NCBI GenBank assembly: GCA_000751595.1
Contig: CCMH01000008.1
Coordinates: 62,001 to 126,000 of the forward strand
Reading direction: 5' to 3'
Source: Weeksella massiliensis
Lineage (GTDB): Bacteria > Bacteroidota > Bacteroidia > Flavobacteriales > Weeksellaceae
Length of the DNA: 64,000 nucleotides
Of this stretch, positions 1 to 7,622 are shown in pieces. A model generated the notes under the pieces. The model saw only the letters and a list, made by a program, of their open reading frames with translations, was not told the DNA's origin and did no database searches. The position numbers and the translations under genes were made by a program. Position 1 is the first letter of the stretch, and each line of letters starts with the position of its first letter.

Positions 1-170
1 AAACTGATGATTGCTGGTAGAAACAATTGGAATAAATTTCCGTTTACTTCATGTGTATGTTCATGGTCGTGATGATCGTGTGTAGTTGCCGTTTCATCGA
101 TCGAGCAACATCCCGAATGACAACTTGGAGCACTTTTTTTAGGAGTTTTTGGTATGTTTTGTGTTGACAT
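1..170 (-). CDS. Heavy-metal translocating P-type ATPase, N-terminal fragment
   Basis: Partial gene running off the left edge; 56 residues are visible from the ATG at 170. The N-terminus is metal-ligand rich: Cys17, Cys21 and Cys22, followed by a cluster of seven His mixed with Asp/Glu (residues 31-40). It then enters a hydrophobic segment that reads LFLPAIIS. This layout is typical of Bacteroidota ZntA/CadA-like zinc or cadmium exporting P1B ATPases, which pump metal out across the inner membrane. The catalytic DKTGT motif lies outside the window, so the class rests on the N-terminus. It begins 45 bp after a Fur-family gene on the same strand, so the two are probably co-transcribed and metal-regulated. 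Confidence 0.72.
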   Translation of the reverse strand, partial: MSTQNIPKTPKKSAPSCHSGCCSIDETATTHDHHDHEHTHEVNGNLFQLFLPAIIS

Positions 171-215
171 TTCTATTTCTTTTGAGGCAAAGTTACCGCA
201 AAGAAGGATGCAACA

Positions 216-638
216 CTATTGCAAAGTTTTTTGACAAGCCGGACAAATTCCTTTGGTCATGAACTGAAATTCATCAAACTGATAATCTTTTGGGAGTTGT
301 AATTTCGACAAGTCGATATCTTCTAAGCAAGTTACTTGCTGGCATTTTGTGCACAAAAAATGGACATGAATATCGTGGTGTTTCCCTTCTTCGCATTCGT
401 TATGGCAAAGAAGATATTTGGTAGAATTATTTTCGGTAATGGTATGTAGCACTCCTTTTTGCTCGAAAGTTTTTAGCGTTCTATACAAAGTAGTTCGGTC
501 TGCAGCAAAAAAAACTTCTTCTAAATCGGATAAAGACAAAGCATTTTGTTCTTTCGTAAAATGTTCGTAAACCATTTTTCTCATGGCTGTTGGTTGAATT
601 TTTTTTGCCGTCAAAAAAGTTTCAATATCCGTTTTCAT
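216..638 (-). CDS. Fur-family metal-responsive transcriptional regulator
   Basis: 140-residue winged-helix repressor of the Fur/Zur/PerR family. The N-terminal half is the DNA-binding domain, with recognition-helix text DRTTLYRTLKTFEQKGVL near residues 48-65. The C-terminal half has a metal-site segment KHHDIHVHF (residues 86-94) and two structural-zinc CxxC pairs, C96/C99 and C132/C135. I chose the ATG at 638; an upstream TTG at 659 would overlap a TAAATTTG promoter element. The downstream neighbour is a His/Cys-rich metal exporter, which suggests zinc sensing (Zur-like) or a metal-efflux role. Sequence alone cannot separate Fur, Zur and PerR. Confidence 0.88.
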   Translation of the reverse strand: MKTDIETFLTAKKIQPTAMRKMVYEHFTKEQNALSLSDLEEVFFAADRTTLYRTLKTFEQKGVLHTITENNSTKYLLCHNECEEGKHHDIHVHFLCTKCQQVTCLEDIDLSKLQLPKDYQFDEFQFMTKGICPACQKTLQ

Positions 639-656
639 TCGTTTAAGCTTATTTCT

Positions 657-664
657 CAAATTTA
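657..664 (-). promoter_or_regulatory. Promoter -7 element for the Fur-family gene
   Basis: Reads TAAATTTG on the minus strand, matching the Bacteroidota TAnnTTTG -7 consensus, about 20 nt before the ATG at 638. A TTG lies 24 nt further upstream, somewhat far for the -33 element. It supports the ATG start over the TTG at 659. Confidence 0.4.
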
Positions 665-696
665 CGAAAAATCTCCAAAAAAATAGTGCAATCCGC

Positions 697-1326
697 TTAC
701 GAATGTAGAATGTGTTCGCTCATTTGTCGAAAAGTAAGATTGATTCTTGGTTGTTGCACTTTGGTAGTTTTAGGTACCGAATGCAGCCAATTTTTCTGCG
801 TTTCACCTTTCATCACCAATAAACTTGCGGGTGGTAAAATGAGGTCTATTTTGGTTTTATTTTTTTTATGTTTGAAACTAAATTTCCTTGTCGCGCCAAA
901 AGTAAGTGAAGCAATAGCTGAGTTTGGGACAATGCTCGACTCGTTGTCGCTGTGCCAAGTCATTCCATCTTTCCCAGAAGGATACAAGTTGAAAAGACAA
1001 GAATTGAAGGTTTGTTCGCTGATGCGCTCAACTTCTTTTTTTAGAGTATTGATTTCGTTTGTCCAAGGAATTGCTTTTTTAGTTGTTCCTGCATACGTGT
1101 ACTGAAAAGGTAAATCACCCATCCAAGAAATCTGACGATTTGTGATTATTTTCTTATCAAACAAAATAACTTCATCATGTTGCCAAGGAATTTCTGTCAA
1201 AAGATAATGCATAATTTCTTTGGCTTTTTCTATAGAAAAAATAGATCCATACAAAAATGCTTCTCCATCGAGGGGTAAAATATTTTTGGTTGGAGAAGGA
1301 AGCTCATCAAAAAGGTTAGTTTGCAT
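697..1326 (-). CDS. AlkB-like 2-oxoglutarate/Fe(II) dioxygenase (DNA alkylation repair)
   Basis: 209-residue member of the AlkB/ALKBH2-3 family, which oxidatively removes methyl lesions such as 1-methyladenine and 3-methylcytosine from DNA. The iron ligands are visible: H125 and D127 in WHSDNE, and H182 in LHSVPKT. The 2-oxoglutarate-binding arginine pair is R194/R200 in PRINLTFR. The substrate-lid segment near residues 65-80 (QISWMGDLPFQYTYAG) is also family-typical. I chose the ATG at 1326; a TTG lies one codon upstream. It stands alone, tail to tail with nothing, with the Fur gene downstream on the same strand. No Ada-type regulator is nearby. Confidence 0.92.
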   Translation of the reverse strand: MQTNLFDELPSPTKNILPLDGEAFLYGSIFSIEKAKEIMHYLLTEIPWQHDEVILFDKKIITNRQISWMGDLPFQYTYAGTTKKAIPWTNEINTLKKEVERISEQTFNSCLFNLYPSGKDGMTWHSDNESSIVPNSAIASLTFGATRKFSFKHKKNKTKIDLILPPASLLVMKGETQKNWLHSVPKTTKVQQPRINLTFRQMSEHILHS

Positions 1327-1601
1327 CAAGTAAAATTCTTATCTAAAGTTACAAAATATCGGTTTTTAATGGAAATATATTTTATATAGTTTTTTTGGTT
1401 TGATATTTGCGGGTTATAATTATAATAGAAATGATATTCAGAAAACTTTTATAGAAAAATCAATCTTAAGAATGTTTATAAAAATTTACACATTAAATGT
1501 ATAAATATTCTATATATTTGCGTCTGAATGAATTTTTTTCCAACTTCTAAAACTATTTAATAACTAATTATTAAAATTTTTTAATTAAAAGAAAGGATGA
1601 A
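1327..1601. other. AT-rich divergent intergenic region
   Basis: 275 bp between divergent genes. It holds a TATATTTG -7-like element on the plus strand at 1513-1520, about 80 nt before the downstream gene, and a minus-strand TAACTTTA at 1344-1351 that could serve the AlkB gene. Neither has a convincing TTG at the expected distance. No RNA gene or ORF was recognised. Confidence 0.35.
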
Positions 1602-2213
1602 ATGATTCGAATTTTTCCTACCGAAACTTTTAAAGAAGTTTCATTTGATAACAACCGAACAAAACGTTATGCCGTTTCTAATTTTGGACGATTGATTTCG
1701 TTCACTAATGAGTTCGAAGACGGTAAATTGCTGAAGGGAAGTATGACACAAGGATATCGTTTGTTTCGATACAAAAAATTTAACAAAGGAAAGATCACGT
1801 ACGGACATCGATTTATCGGACATTTGGTGGCAGAAAACTTTTTAGAGAAACCATCGGATAAACATACTTATGTGTTGCATTTGGATTACAATAAAGACAA
1901 CGATTTTGTTGGGAATCTGAAATGGGCAACCGAAGAAGAAATGTATGCGCATCAACAAAAAAGTCCATATGTTATTAAAGCGCAAAAAGAACGCAAGAAT
2001 AAAGTGCGACAAAAAGGAACAAAACTTACTTTGACAGAAGTGATTCGTATCAAAAAACGAATTTTAAATCCCAATAGAAAAACCCGTTTACGCCTGATTG
2101 CAAAAGAGTTCGGGATTAGCGAAATGCAATTATATAGAATAAAACGAGGCGAAAATTGGGGGCATGTGAAAGTAAATGTTCCGCAAGAAAAAAGTGACGA
2201 ACCAAAAGAATAG
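1602..2213 (+). CDS. NUMOD4/HNH-like DNA-binding protein with C-terminal helix-turn-helix
   Basis: 203 residues. The first ~40 residues resemble a NUMOD4 module (YAVSNFGRLIS). Residues ~65-110 resemble an HNH_3 homing-endonuclease fold, with HRFIGHLVAENFLEKP, then VLHLDYNKDN and GNLKWAT. The usual NH pair before the metal site reads LH here, so the His is kept but the preceding Asn is lost. Residues ~145-190 look like a resolvase-type helix-turn-helix (RLRLIAKEFGISEMQLYRIKRGENW). A GAAAGGA ribosome site precedes the ATG. There is no intron or phage context, so I infer a host-domesticated DNA-binding protein. Nuclease activity is uncertain. Confidence 0.65.
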   Translation: MIRIFPTETFKEVSFDNNRTKRYAVSNFGRLISFTNEFEDGKLLKGSMTQGYRLFRYKKFNKGKITYGHRFIGHLVAENFLEKPSDKHTYVLHLDYNKDNDFVGNLKWATEEEMYAHQQKSPYVIKAQKERKNKVRQKGTKLTLTEVIRIKKRILNPNRKTRLRLIAKEFGISEMQLYRIKRGENWGHVKVNVPQEKSDEPKE

Positions 2214-2236
2214 TCAATTCTTTTTCCGTTATGAAT

Positions 2237-2275
2237 AAAAAAAGGTTGTATTTGTTTAATACAACCTTTTTGTTT
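2237..2275. terminator. Bidirectional intrinsic terminator
   Basis: Perfect 14-bp inverted repeat, AAAAAGGTTGTATT at 2239-2252 against AATACAACCTTTTT at 2258-2271, with a 5-nt loop and A/T tracts on both sides. It sits between convergent genes ending at 2213 and 2292. Confidence 0.88.
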
Positions 2276-2291
2276 TATCATTATATTAGTA

Positions 2292-3179
2292 TTATCCGTT
2301 TACGGCTTCTACGTTGTTCACCACTTCGGGCAACATTTGTTTTAGCAAACCTTCGATTCCATGTTTTAGGGTTGCAGTTGAAGACGGACAACCTGAGCAG
2401 GCGCCTTGTAAGAGCATTTTTGCCGTTTTGGTTTGTTCGTCAAATTCTATCAACTCGATATTTCCACCATCATTAGCTACAGCTGGTTGCACATATTCAT
2501 CTAAAATAGCTTTTATTTGTTGTTCTACATCGGTCATTTCTTCAGCAGATTTTATAGCTACTTCGTGAGGAGTTTCTGTTACAAACTCATACTCATCATT
2601 GTAAATTTTACCGTTTGTTTGTAGATAATGCAATACAAAAGAGCGAACATCCATTGTCCAAAGATCCCACAATTCAGTATCGTTTTTGGTTAATGAAATG
2701 TAGTTTTCGGCTATAAAAACTTCTTCTATAAAAGGATATTCCTGAAAAATTGCGGTTGCAATCGGAACGTTTTGAGCTTTTTCTCTACTTTTTACCTCGA
2801 TAATAGACGGTACTAATAATTTGTTAGAAACAAATTTCATTACGGCCGGATTCGGAGTCATCTCGGCATACAAAGTAAAAGGAACTTTCTTATCCGACTC
2901 ATAAATAATCGCTTCATCGTCGTAATGATCTTGGATAATTTCTATCAAATCATCCGAAACATCTTCCCATTCTATCGCATCGATTTTTTCTAAGGCAACA
3001 AAATTAGCCGTGATAAAAACTTTATCGATAAAAGGAAAAGTCAAAAGAACTTGCGCCAAAGGCGAATTCTCCGCAGAATCTTCTTTTTTGTATTCCACAC
3101 CACCTGCTGTAAGCTGGGTTGGACAAACAAACTTCAAGATATTTGGGTTGGGTGTATTTTCTGTATAAATTGTTTTCAT
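2292..3179 (-). CDS. nfuA: Nfu-type iron-sulfur cluster carrier with duplicated N-terminal domain
   Basis: 295 residues. Two successive Nfu_N domains are visible: one opens with ENTPNPNILKFVCP (residues 7-20), the second with MTPNPAVMKFVSN (near residue 106). Each is followed by a PFI(D/E)xVFIAxN-type block. A linker leads to a C-terminal NifU/Nfu domain with the cluster-binding pair C261/C264 in GACSGCPSST. Nfu proteins carry [4Fe-4S] clusters to client enzymes in the cytoplasm. A minus-strand TAAATTTG lies 5 nt before the ATG. The gene is divergent from the carbonic anhydrase-like gene, with 56 bp between start codons. Length and doubled Nfu_N fit the flavobacterial form. Confidence 0.9.
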   Translation of the reverse strand: MKTIYTENTPNPNILKFVCPTQLTAGGVEYKKEDSAENSPLAQVLLTFPFIDKVFITANFVALEKIDAIEWEDVSDDLIEIIQDHYDDEAIIYESDKKVPFTLYAEMTPNPAVMKFVSNKLLVPSIIEVKSREKAQNVPIATAIFQEYPFIEEVFIAENYISLTKNDTELWDLWTMDVRSFVLHYLQTNGKIYNDEYEFVTETPHEVAIKSAEEMTDVEQQIKAILDEYVQPAVANDGGNIELIEFDEQTKTAKMLLQGACSGCPSSTATLKHGIEGLLKQMLPEVVNNVEAVNG

Positions 3180-3183
3180 ATCG

Positions 3184-3191
3184 CAAATTTA
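3184..3191 (-). promoter_or_regulatory. Promoter -7 element for nfu, possibly leaderless
   Basis: TAAATTTG on the minus strand ends only 4 nt before the ATG at 3179. If it is used, transcription would begin at or next to the start codon. Confidence 0.4.
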
Positions 3192-3235
3192 GACAATATT
3201 CTTGTACCTTTACAGGGTTTAATATAATCTTAACG

Positions 3236-3748
3236 ATGGCATATATAAAAGAGTTAAATGGGAAACAACCCCAATTCGGAGAAAATTGTTTCTTGGCTGA
3301 AAATGCAGTGATTGTGGGCAATGTAGAAATGGGAGATAATTGCTCGATTTGGTTTTCGGCTGTTTTGCGTGGAGATGTCCATTTTATAAAATTAGGAAAC
3401 AATGTCAACGTGCAAGACAATGCAACAGTGCATGCAACTTATAAAAAATCACCAACCACAATCGGAAATTTTGTATCGATTGGACATAATGCAATTGTGC
3501 ATGGTTGTACCATACATGATAATGTTTTGGTGGGAATGGGTGCAATTGTAATGGATGATTGTATCATCGAATCGAATTCTTTGATTGCCGCAGGAGCGGT
3601 TCTCCCTAAAGGAACACACGTGAAAGAAGGTGAATTATGGGCAGGTGTACCGGCCAAAAAAATTAAAGATGTTCCGGATTCCCTCAAAGAAGGTGAAATA
3701 GAAAGAATTGCGAATAATTACACACTGTACAGCAGTTGGTATAAATAA
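3236..3748 (+). CDS. Gamma-class carbonic anhydrase family protein (YrdA/PaaY-like)
   Basis: 170-residue left-handed beta-helix protein of the gamma-CA/hexapeptide-repeat family. Hexapeptide repeats run from about residue 15 to 140 (for example NAVIVGNVEMGDNCSIWFSAVLRGD). The three zinc-ligand histidines of the family are present, one in the ATVHAT block and two in GHNAIVHGC. It may hydrate CO2, but many YrdA-type members have unproven activity. I chose the ATG at 3236; an in-frame upstream extension would overlap the divergent nfu start. TACCTTTA at 3205-3212 is a possible -7 element. Confidence 0.88.
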   Translation: MAYIKELNGKQPQFGENCFLAENAVIVGNVEMGDNCSIWFSAVLRGDVHFIKLGNNVNVQDNATVHATYKKSPTTIGNFVSIGHNAIVHGCTIHDNVLVGMGAIVMDDCIIESNSLIAAGAVLPKGTHVKEGELWAGVPAKKIKDVPDSLKEGEIERIANNYTLYSSWYK

Positions 3749-3761
3749 CCCAAAAAAGTGT

Positions 3762-4337
3762 TTACTGCCGTACGATCACGTGGTAACACTTTATTTTATT
3801 TTCTTTTACATAAAATATTTTCCCAGAACGCACAAAACTTTGTAACACCTCTTCTAAGTGTTTTTCTAATTTTTTGTTGTGTTGATGTTGATGATTAAAT
3901 CGAACATACGAAATATCAAATGCTGCTCCAAAATTGTGTGAACTATCATTAACAGAAGCATTCGAATTTACTTTTCGTAAACGATTCTGATCTTCTAAGG
4001 TTCGGGTAAGCGAAGTTACAACAAAGAAATTTTGTCCAGTTGTCCGTACAAATTCTCGAGCAATATCTGCAACAACTCTATTTGCTTTCGGGACTAAATA
4101 AGCATGACTATGCGTAAGATCAGCTACGCGATAACCGTAACCTCTTTGTTTTACTTTTACTAAATTTCCCTTGCTAATCAATCGATTGAGTTGTTTTTGA
4201 TCCTTGATTAAGGTCACACCGTGCGATTTTGCAGCATCAAGATGTTGTAAATATTCCTTACTCGGTTCAACTTTTGCTTGCGAAAAACTGAATGAGGTTA
4301 ACCATAAAAAACAAAGTAAAGTTCCGTAAATGCGCAT
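3762..4337 (-). CDS. Secreted M15-like (DUF5715 type) putative peptidase, paralogue 2
   Basis: 191 residues with a signal peptide (residues 1-21, ending SFSQA). The core has TSLTRT, then the zinc-site motif SSHNFGAAFDIS near residues 131-142, and a final CYHVIV segment. This is the SxHxxGxAxD pattern of M15 D-Ala-D-Ala carboxypeptidases, with the third ligand near the C-terminus. I infer a periplasmic peptidoglycan or peptide hydrolase, but the substrate is unknown. It is a clear paralogue of the next gene upstream (4427-5155); both share the RLRKVNSNAS/RLRRVNSNAA and DSSHxxGAAFDISY blocks. It lacks that paralogue's extra N-terminal ~50 residues and C-terminal tail. Confidence 0.75.
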   Translation of the reverse strand: MRIYGTLLCFLWLTSFSFSQAKVEPSKEYLQHLDAAKSHGVTLIKDQKQLNRLISKGNLVKVKQRGYGYRVADLTHSHAYLVPKANRVVADIAREFVRTTGQNFFVVTSLTRTLEDQNRLRKVNSNASVNDSSHNFGAAFDISYVRFNHQHQHNKKLEKHLEEVLQSFVRSGKIFYVKENKIKCYHVIVRQ

Positions 4338-4367
4338 CTCTAATTCAATTATAATTCACAAACATAC

Positions 4368-4412
4368 AAAAAAAGAAAAGGACGAATAAAACTTAACATT
4401 TATCGCCCTTTT
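4368..4412 (-). terminator. Intrinsic terminator between the two M15-like paralogues
   Basis: On the minus strand, AAAAGGGCGATAAA pairs with TTTATTCGTCCTTTT (one bulge, one G-U-type mismatch) around an 8-nt loop, followed by a T7 tract at 4374-4368. It would end the 5155-4427 transcript, so the downstream paralogue may have its own promoter. Confidence 0.65.
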
Positions 4413-4426
4413 AGAGTATATTTTAT

Positions 4427-5155
4427 TTAGATTTCATGAAAATGATCTTCATCTAACATTTCTGGATAAACCAAATTCGGATTGCGAACGGTTACATGAA
4501 AACAAGGTTGTCTTCTTTCTTTTATATAGTAGATTTTTCCTTGCGCAACCAAATCATCTAAAATTGCCTGAACATTATTTTCTAACGTATAATTTCTTCC
4601 TCTTGTGTTGTCGTATTGCGAATAAGAAATGTCAAAGGCAGCGCCGTATTCATGCGAACTATCACCTTTTGCAGCGTTGCTATTTACACGTCTCAGTTTA
4701 GATTGTGTTTCGCGCGTTCTGGTCAACGAAGAAATACTAAGTTTTCGATTATTTTCTGTATAAAAACGAGAAGATATTTCTTCTAAAATTGCCAAAGCAG
4801 GTTCTATCAAAACTGCACGACTGTGGGTAAGTTTTTGGATAATATAACCATCTCCTTCTTCGGGAACATTCACCAATTTATGTTGAGCAATCAACTCGTC
4901 CATATGAAAATAATCCGTAATCAAAGGCACATCAAAAGATGAAGCTTCGAATACGTGATCTTTGTATGTAATATTTTCTTTAAGGTAAACTTTGGTAGGT
5001 GCAGAATATTTGAGAGAAGATTGGGGTGTGTTAGATGCAAATGACCTCATGTTTTTGAAGTTTGCATTGAGTATAAAAGATTCTACTGATTGGGCAGATT
5101 GAGCACTAAGTAGGGTAGTAGCCGATAATAAAGCGGTAACCATTAATTTTTTCAT
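4427..5155 (-). CDS. Secreted M15-like (DUF5715 type) putative peptidase, paralogue 1
   Basis: 242 residues with a signal peptide (residues 1-18, ending TLLSAQ). The zinc-site motif SSHEYGAAFDIS and a later CFHVTV segment match M15-type ligands His, Asp and His. TSLTRT-like SSLTRTRETQSKLRRVNSNAA precedes the motif in pieces shared with the tandem paralogue. The acidic, His-containing tail LDEDHFHEI is unique to this copy. The predicted location is the periplasm; the role in cell-wall peptide trimming is inferred. A TATTTTTG -7-like element lies on the minus strand at 5186-5179. Confidence 0.76.
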   Translation of the reverse strand: MKKLMVTALLSATTLLSAQSAQSVESFILNANFKNMRSFASNTPQSSLKYSAPTKVYLKENITYKDHVFEASSFDVPLITDYFHMDELIAQHKLVNVPEEGDGYIIQKLTHSRAVLIEPALAILEEISSRFYTENNRKLSISSLTRTRETQSKLRRVNSNAAKGDSSHEYGAAFDISYSQYDNTRGRNYTLENNVQAILDDLVAQGKIYYIKERRQPCFHVTVRNPNLVYPEMLDEDHFHEI

Positions 5156-5531
5156 TCTCCAACAATTTTATAAACACCCAAAAATAAACCATAATTTCTG
5201 GAAAGAAGAATGGAAAATGATAAAATTATGATAAAAAAGTCTTAAAAACCCTTCCGAAAAGGATTGATTACTATCTATTTATTCAATAAGACGGTTTATA
5301 AAATTGTTAAATAGAATATTACAAGTCTTGTGCCAATTCGATGTTTTTTAAAAATTATTATTCAAAATTTCGGTAGGAGAATAGAAAGAATTTTCGGGTA
5401 CTTATTTTTTTTGATCATTCTGAATTTCATCCTACCTATAATAAAGAAAGAGAAGTGGACTTGAAAGAAGTTTTACTCTGAAAAATTATGTAATTTTGTT
5501 TCGTACGTATAATCCAAAAATTTTAGGCAAA
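5156..5531. other. Divergent AT-rich intergenic region
   Basis: 376 bp without a gene. It contains a minus-strand TATTTTTG (5179-5186) for the M15-like gene and a plus-strand TAATTTTG (5491-5498) for the amidase gene. Two opposed copies of GGTAGGA lie at 5372-5378 and 5430-5436. No ORF, RNA gene or long repeat is evident. Confidence 0.45.
5491..5498 (+). promoter_or_regulatory. Promoter -7 element for the putrescine genes
   Basis: TAATTTTG, matching TAnnTTTG, lies 33 nt before the ATG at 5532. The -33 region is T-rich (TTTTAC at 5471) rather than TTG. Confidence 0.45.
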
Positions 5532-6407
5532 ATGTCAAAAGTAAAAATTGGTGTAGTGCAAATGAGTTGTACTGCAAATAAAGAAGAAAATTTACAAAAA
5601 GCTATACAAAAAGTTCGAGATGCGGCCGATAAAGGTGCGCAAATCGTTTGTTTACAAGAATTGTTTACCTCACTCTATTTTTGTGATGTAGAAGATTATG
5701 ATAATTTCGATTTGGCCGAAGCAATTCCTGGTCCTTCAACGGATGCAATTGCAGAAGTAGCCAAAGAAAAAGGAGTGGTGGTGATAGCGTCGTTATTCGA
5801 GAAAAGAGCAGAAGGTTTATACCATAATACCACAGCAGTTTTGGATGCCGACGGAACGTATTTAGGGAAATATAGAAAAATGCATATTCCAGATGATCCT
5901 GCGTTTTACGAGAAATTCTATTTTACGCCGGGCGATTTAGGGTATAAAACTTTTCAGACTAAATTCGGGAAAATTGGTGTATTGATTTGTTGGGATCAAT
6001 GGTATCCAGAAGCAGCAAGAATCACAAGTCTGATGGGTGCAGAGATTTTATTTTATCCGACAGCCATTGGTTGGGCAACCGATCAAGACGAAGAAACCAA
6101 TAAAGATCAGTATGATGCTTGGCAAACGATTCAGCGTTCGCATGCCGTTGCCAATGGCGTTCCGGTGGTTTCGGTGAATCGTGTAGGATTTGAGCAAGAT
6201 GGTGCTATGAAATTCTGGGGTGGATCTTTCGTGACCAATGCGCAAGGAAAATTATTGTATTTGGCTTCTCATGAAGAAGAAGAAACAGAAGTGGTTGAAG
6301 TAGATCTTACCGAGTCTGACTTTTTCCGTAAGCATTGGCCTTTTTTACGTGATCGCCGAATTGATTCGTATCAGCCGATAACCAAACGATTTTTAGACGA
6401 AGATTAA
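5532..6407 (+). CDS. aguB: N-carbamoylputrescine amidase
   Basis: 291-residue nitrilase-superfamily enzyme that converts N-carbamoylputrescine to putrescine, CO2 and ammonia. The Glu-Lys-Cys triad is visible: E43 in CLQELF, K116 in GKYRKMHIPDDP and C153 in LICWDQWYPE. PDDPAFYEKFYFTPGD and the SHAVANGVPVVSVNR block are typical of the AguB subfamily. The ATG at 5532 is preferred over a TTG at 5496, which lies inside the promoter. It is followed 75 bp later by agmatine deiminase, the preceding step of the pathway, which fixes the substrate assignment. Confidence 0.94.
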   Translation: MSKVKIGVVQMSCTANKEENLQKAIQKVRDAADKGAQIVCLQELFTSLYFCDVEDYDNFDLAEAIPGPSTDAIAEVAKEKGVVVIASLFEKRAEGLYHNTTAVLDADGTYLGKYRKMHIPDDPAFYEKFYFTPGDLGYKTFQTKFGKIGVLICWDQWYPEAARITSLMGAEILFYPTAIGWATDQDEETNKDQYDAWQTIQRSHAVANGVPVVSVNRVGFEQDGAMKFWGGSFVTNAQGKLLYLASHEEEETEVVEVDLTESDFFRKHWPFLRDRRIDSYQPITKRFLDED

Positions 6408-6482
6408 TCCAAACTTATCATAAAGGATAGGTAGAAAAAGTGTAAATAGTAGAATCATTATTGTAATAAAATATCAAAAAAA

Positions 6483-7538
6483 TTGACAACAATCGATACC
6501 ACAAAATACCCAAAAGATTTAGGGTTCCATTTTCCTGCAGAATGGGAAGAGCACGAAGCAACATGGCTTTCTTGGCCGCACAAAGAAGAATCTTGGCCAG
6601 ATAGAATTCATTTGATTTATCCTGCTTATGCACAATTTATTGCCGAATTGTCTAAAAGCGAAATCGTAAGAATCAATGTTGTGGATGAAGAAATGATGCG
6701 TTTTGCAGATGCTCATATCCAGAAAACGGATGCTTATCTCGATCAGATCGAATATTTTATTCATCCGACCAATGATGCTTGGTGTCGAGATCATGGACCA
6801 GCTTTTTTAGTAAATCGTGCAACCAAAGAAAAGGTGATTGTCGATTGGGATTTCAATGCGTGGGGAGGAAAATATCCGCCTTTCGATTTAGATGATGTTA
6901 TCCCGACCAAAGTGGCAGAGAAATTCAATTTGCCAGTTTTTTATCCTCATATTATTATGGAGGGTGGTGCGGTGGATTTCAACGGAGCAGGAGCGGTGCT
7001 AACCTCGAAATCTTGTTTATTAAATCCTAACCGTAATCCACATTTAAATCAGGAACAAATCGAAGAATATTTGAGAAATTATTATGGTGTTTCTCAAGTC
7101 CTTTGGGTTGATGACGGAATCGTAGGAGATGATACAGACGGCCATATCGATGATACGATTCGTTTTGTGAATGAAGATACAGTTCTTTGCGTTGTCGAAG
7201 AAGATAAGGAAGATGACAATTACGCGGTGTTGCAAAACAACCTGAAACAGTTGTACGAAATGAAGTTAGAAGATGGTCGTTTACTCAATGTTGTGCAATT
7301 GCCAATGCCAGATGCTGTGTATTGTGAAGGCGAGCGTTTACCGGCATCGTATGCTAATTTCTATATTGCGAATAAATCTGTGATTGTACCAACTTATCGT
7401 TGCGATAAAGATGCAATTGCGTTAGAAATTATCCAGAAATGTTTTCCGGATAGAAAAGTAGTTGGGATAGATTCTACCGAAATTATTTGGGGCTTAGGTA
7501 GTTTCCATTGTCTGAGTCAGCAAGAGCCAAAAATCTAA
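6483..7538 (+). CDS. aguA: Agmatine deiminase
   Basis: 351-residue peptidyl-arginine-deiminase-fold enzyme that converts agmatine to N-carbamoylputrescine. Family motifs are in order: FPAEWEEHEATWLSWPH (residues 18-34), NDAWCRDHGP, MEGGAVDFNG, the GHIDD block around residue 222, and the catalytic cysteine C343 in GLGSFHCLSQQEP. There is no ATG near the expected start; the family-length reading begins at the TTG at 6483. It lies downstream of aguB, so the two form a two-step putrescine module. A bidirectional terminator follows at 7571-7606. Confidence 0.94.
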   Translation: MTTIDTTKYPKDLGFHFPAEWEEHEATWLSWPHKEESWPDRIHLIYPAYAQFIAELSKSEIVRINVVDEEMMRFADAHIQKTDAYLDQIEYFIHPTNDAWCRDHGPAFLVNRATKEKVIVDWDFNAWGGKYPPFDLDDVIPTKVAEKFNLPVFYPHIIMEGGAVDFNGAGAVLTSKSCLLNPNRNPHLNQEQIEEYLRNYYGVSQVLWVDDGIVGDDTDGHIDDTIRFVNEDTVLCVVEEDKEDDNYAVLQNNLKQLYEMKLEDGRLLNVVQLPMPDAVYCEGERLPASYANFYIANKSVIVPTYRCDKDAIALEIIQKCFPDRKVVGIDSTEIIWGLGSFHCLSQQEPKI

Positions 7539-7570
7539 TAAAGTTTTTATAGGTTGGATGACCTCCAACA

Positions 7571-7606
7571 AAAAAAGGAACTCGAATCGAGTTCCTTTTT
7601 GTTTTT
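7571..7606. terminator. Bidirectional intrinsic terminator
   Basis: Near-perfect palindrome: AAAAAGGAACTCGA at 7572-7585 pairs with TCGAGTTCCTTTTT at 7587-7600, flanked by A and T tracts. It lies between convergent aguA and the acyl-CoA dehydrogenase gene. Confidence 0.9.
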
Positions 7607-7622
7607 ATAGATAAGTATATAA

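Noticed and set aside
686-1105. Plus-strand ORF of 139 codons
   Set aside because: It lies opposite the AlkB gene, whose active-site residues are all visible; its translation has no recognisable motif.
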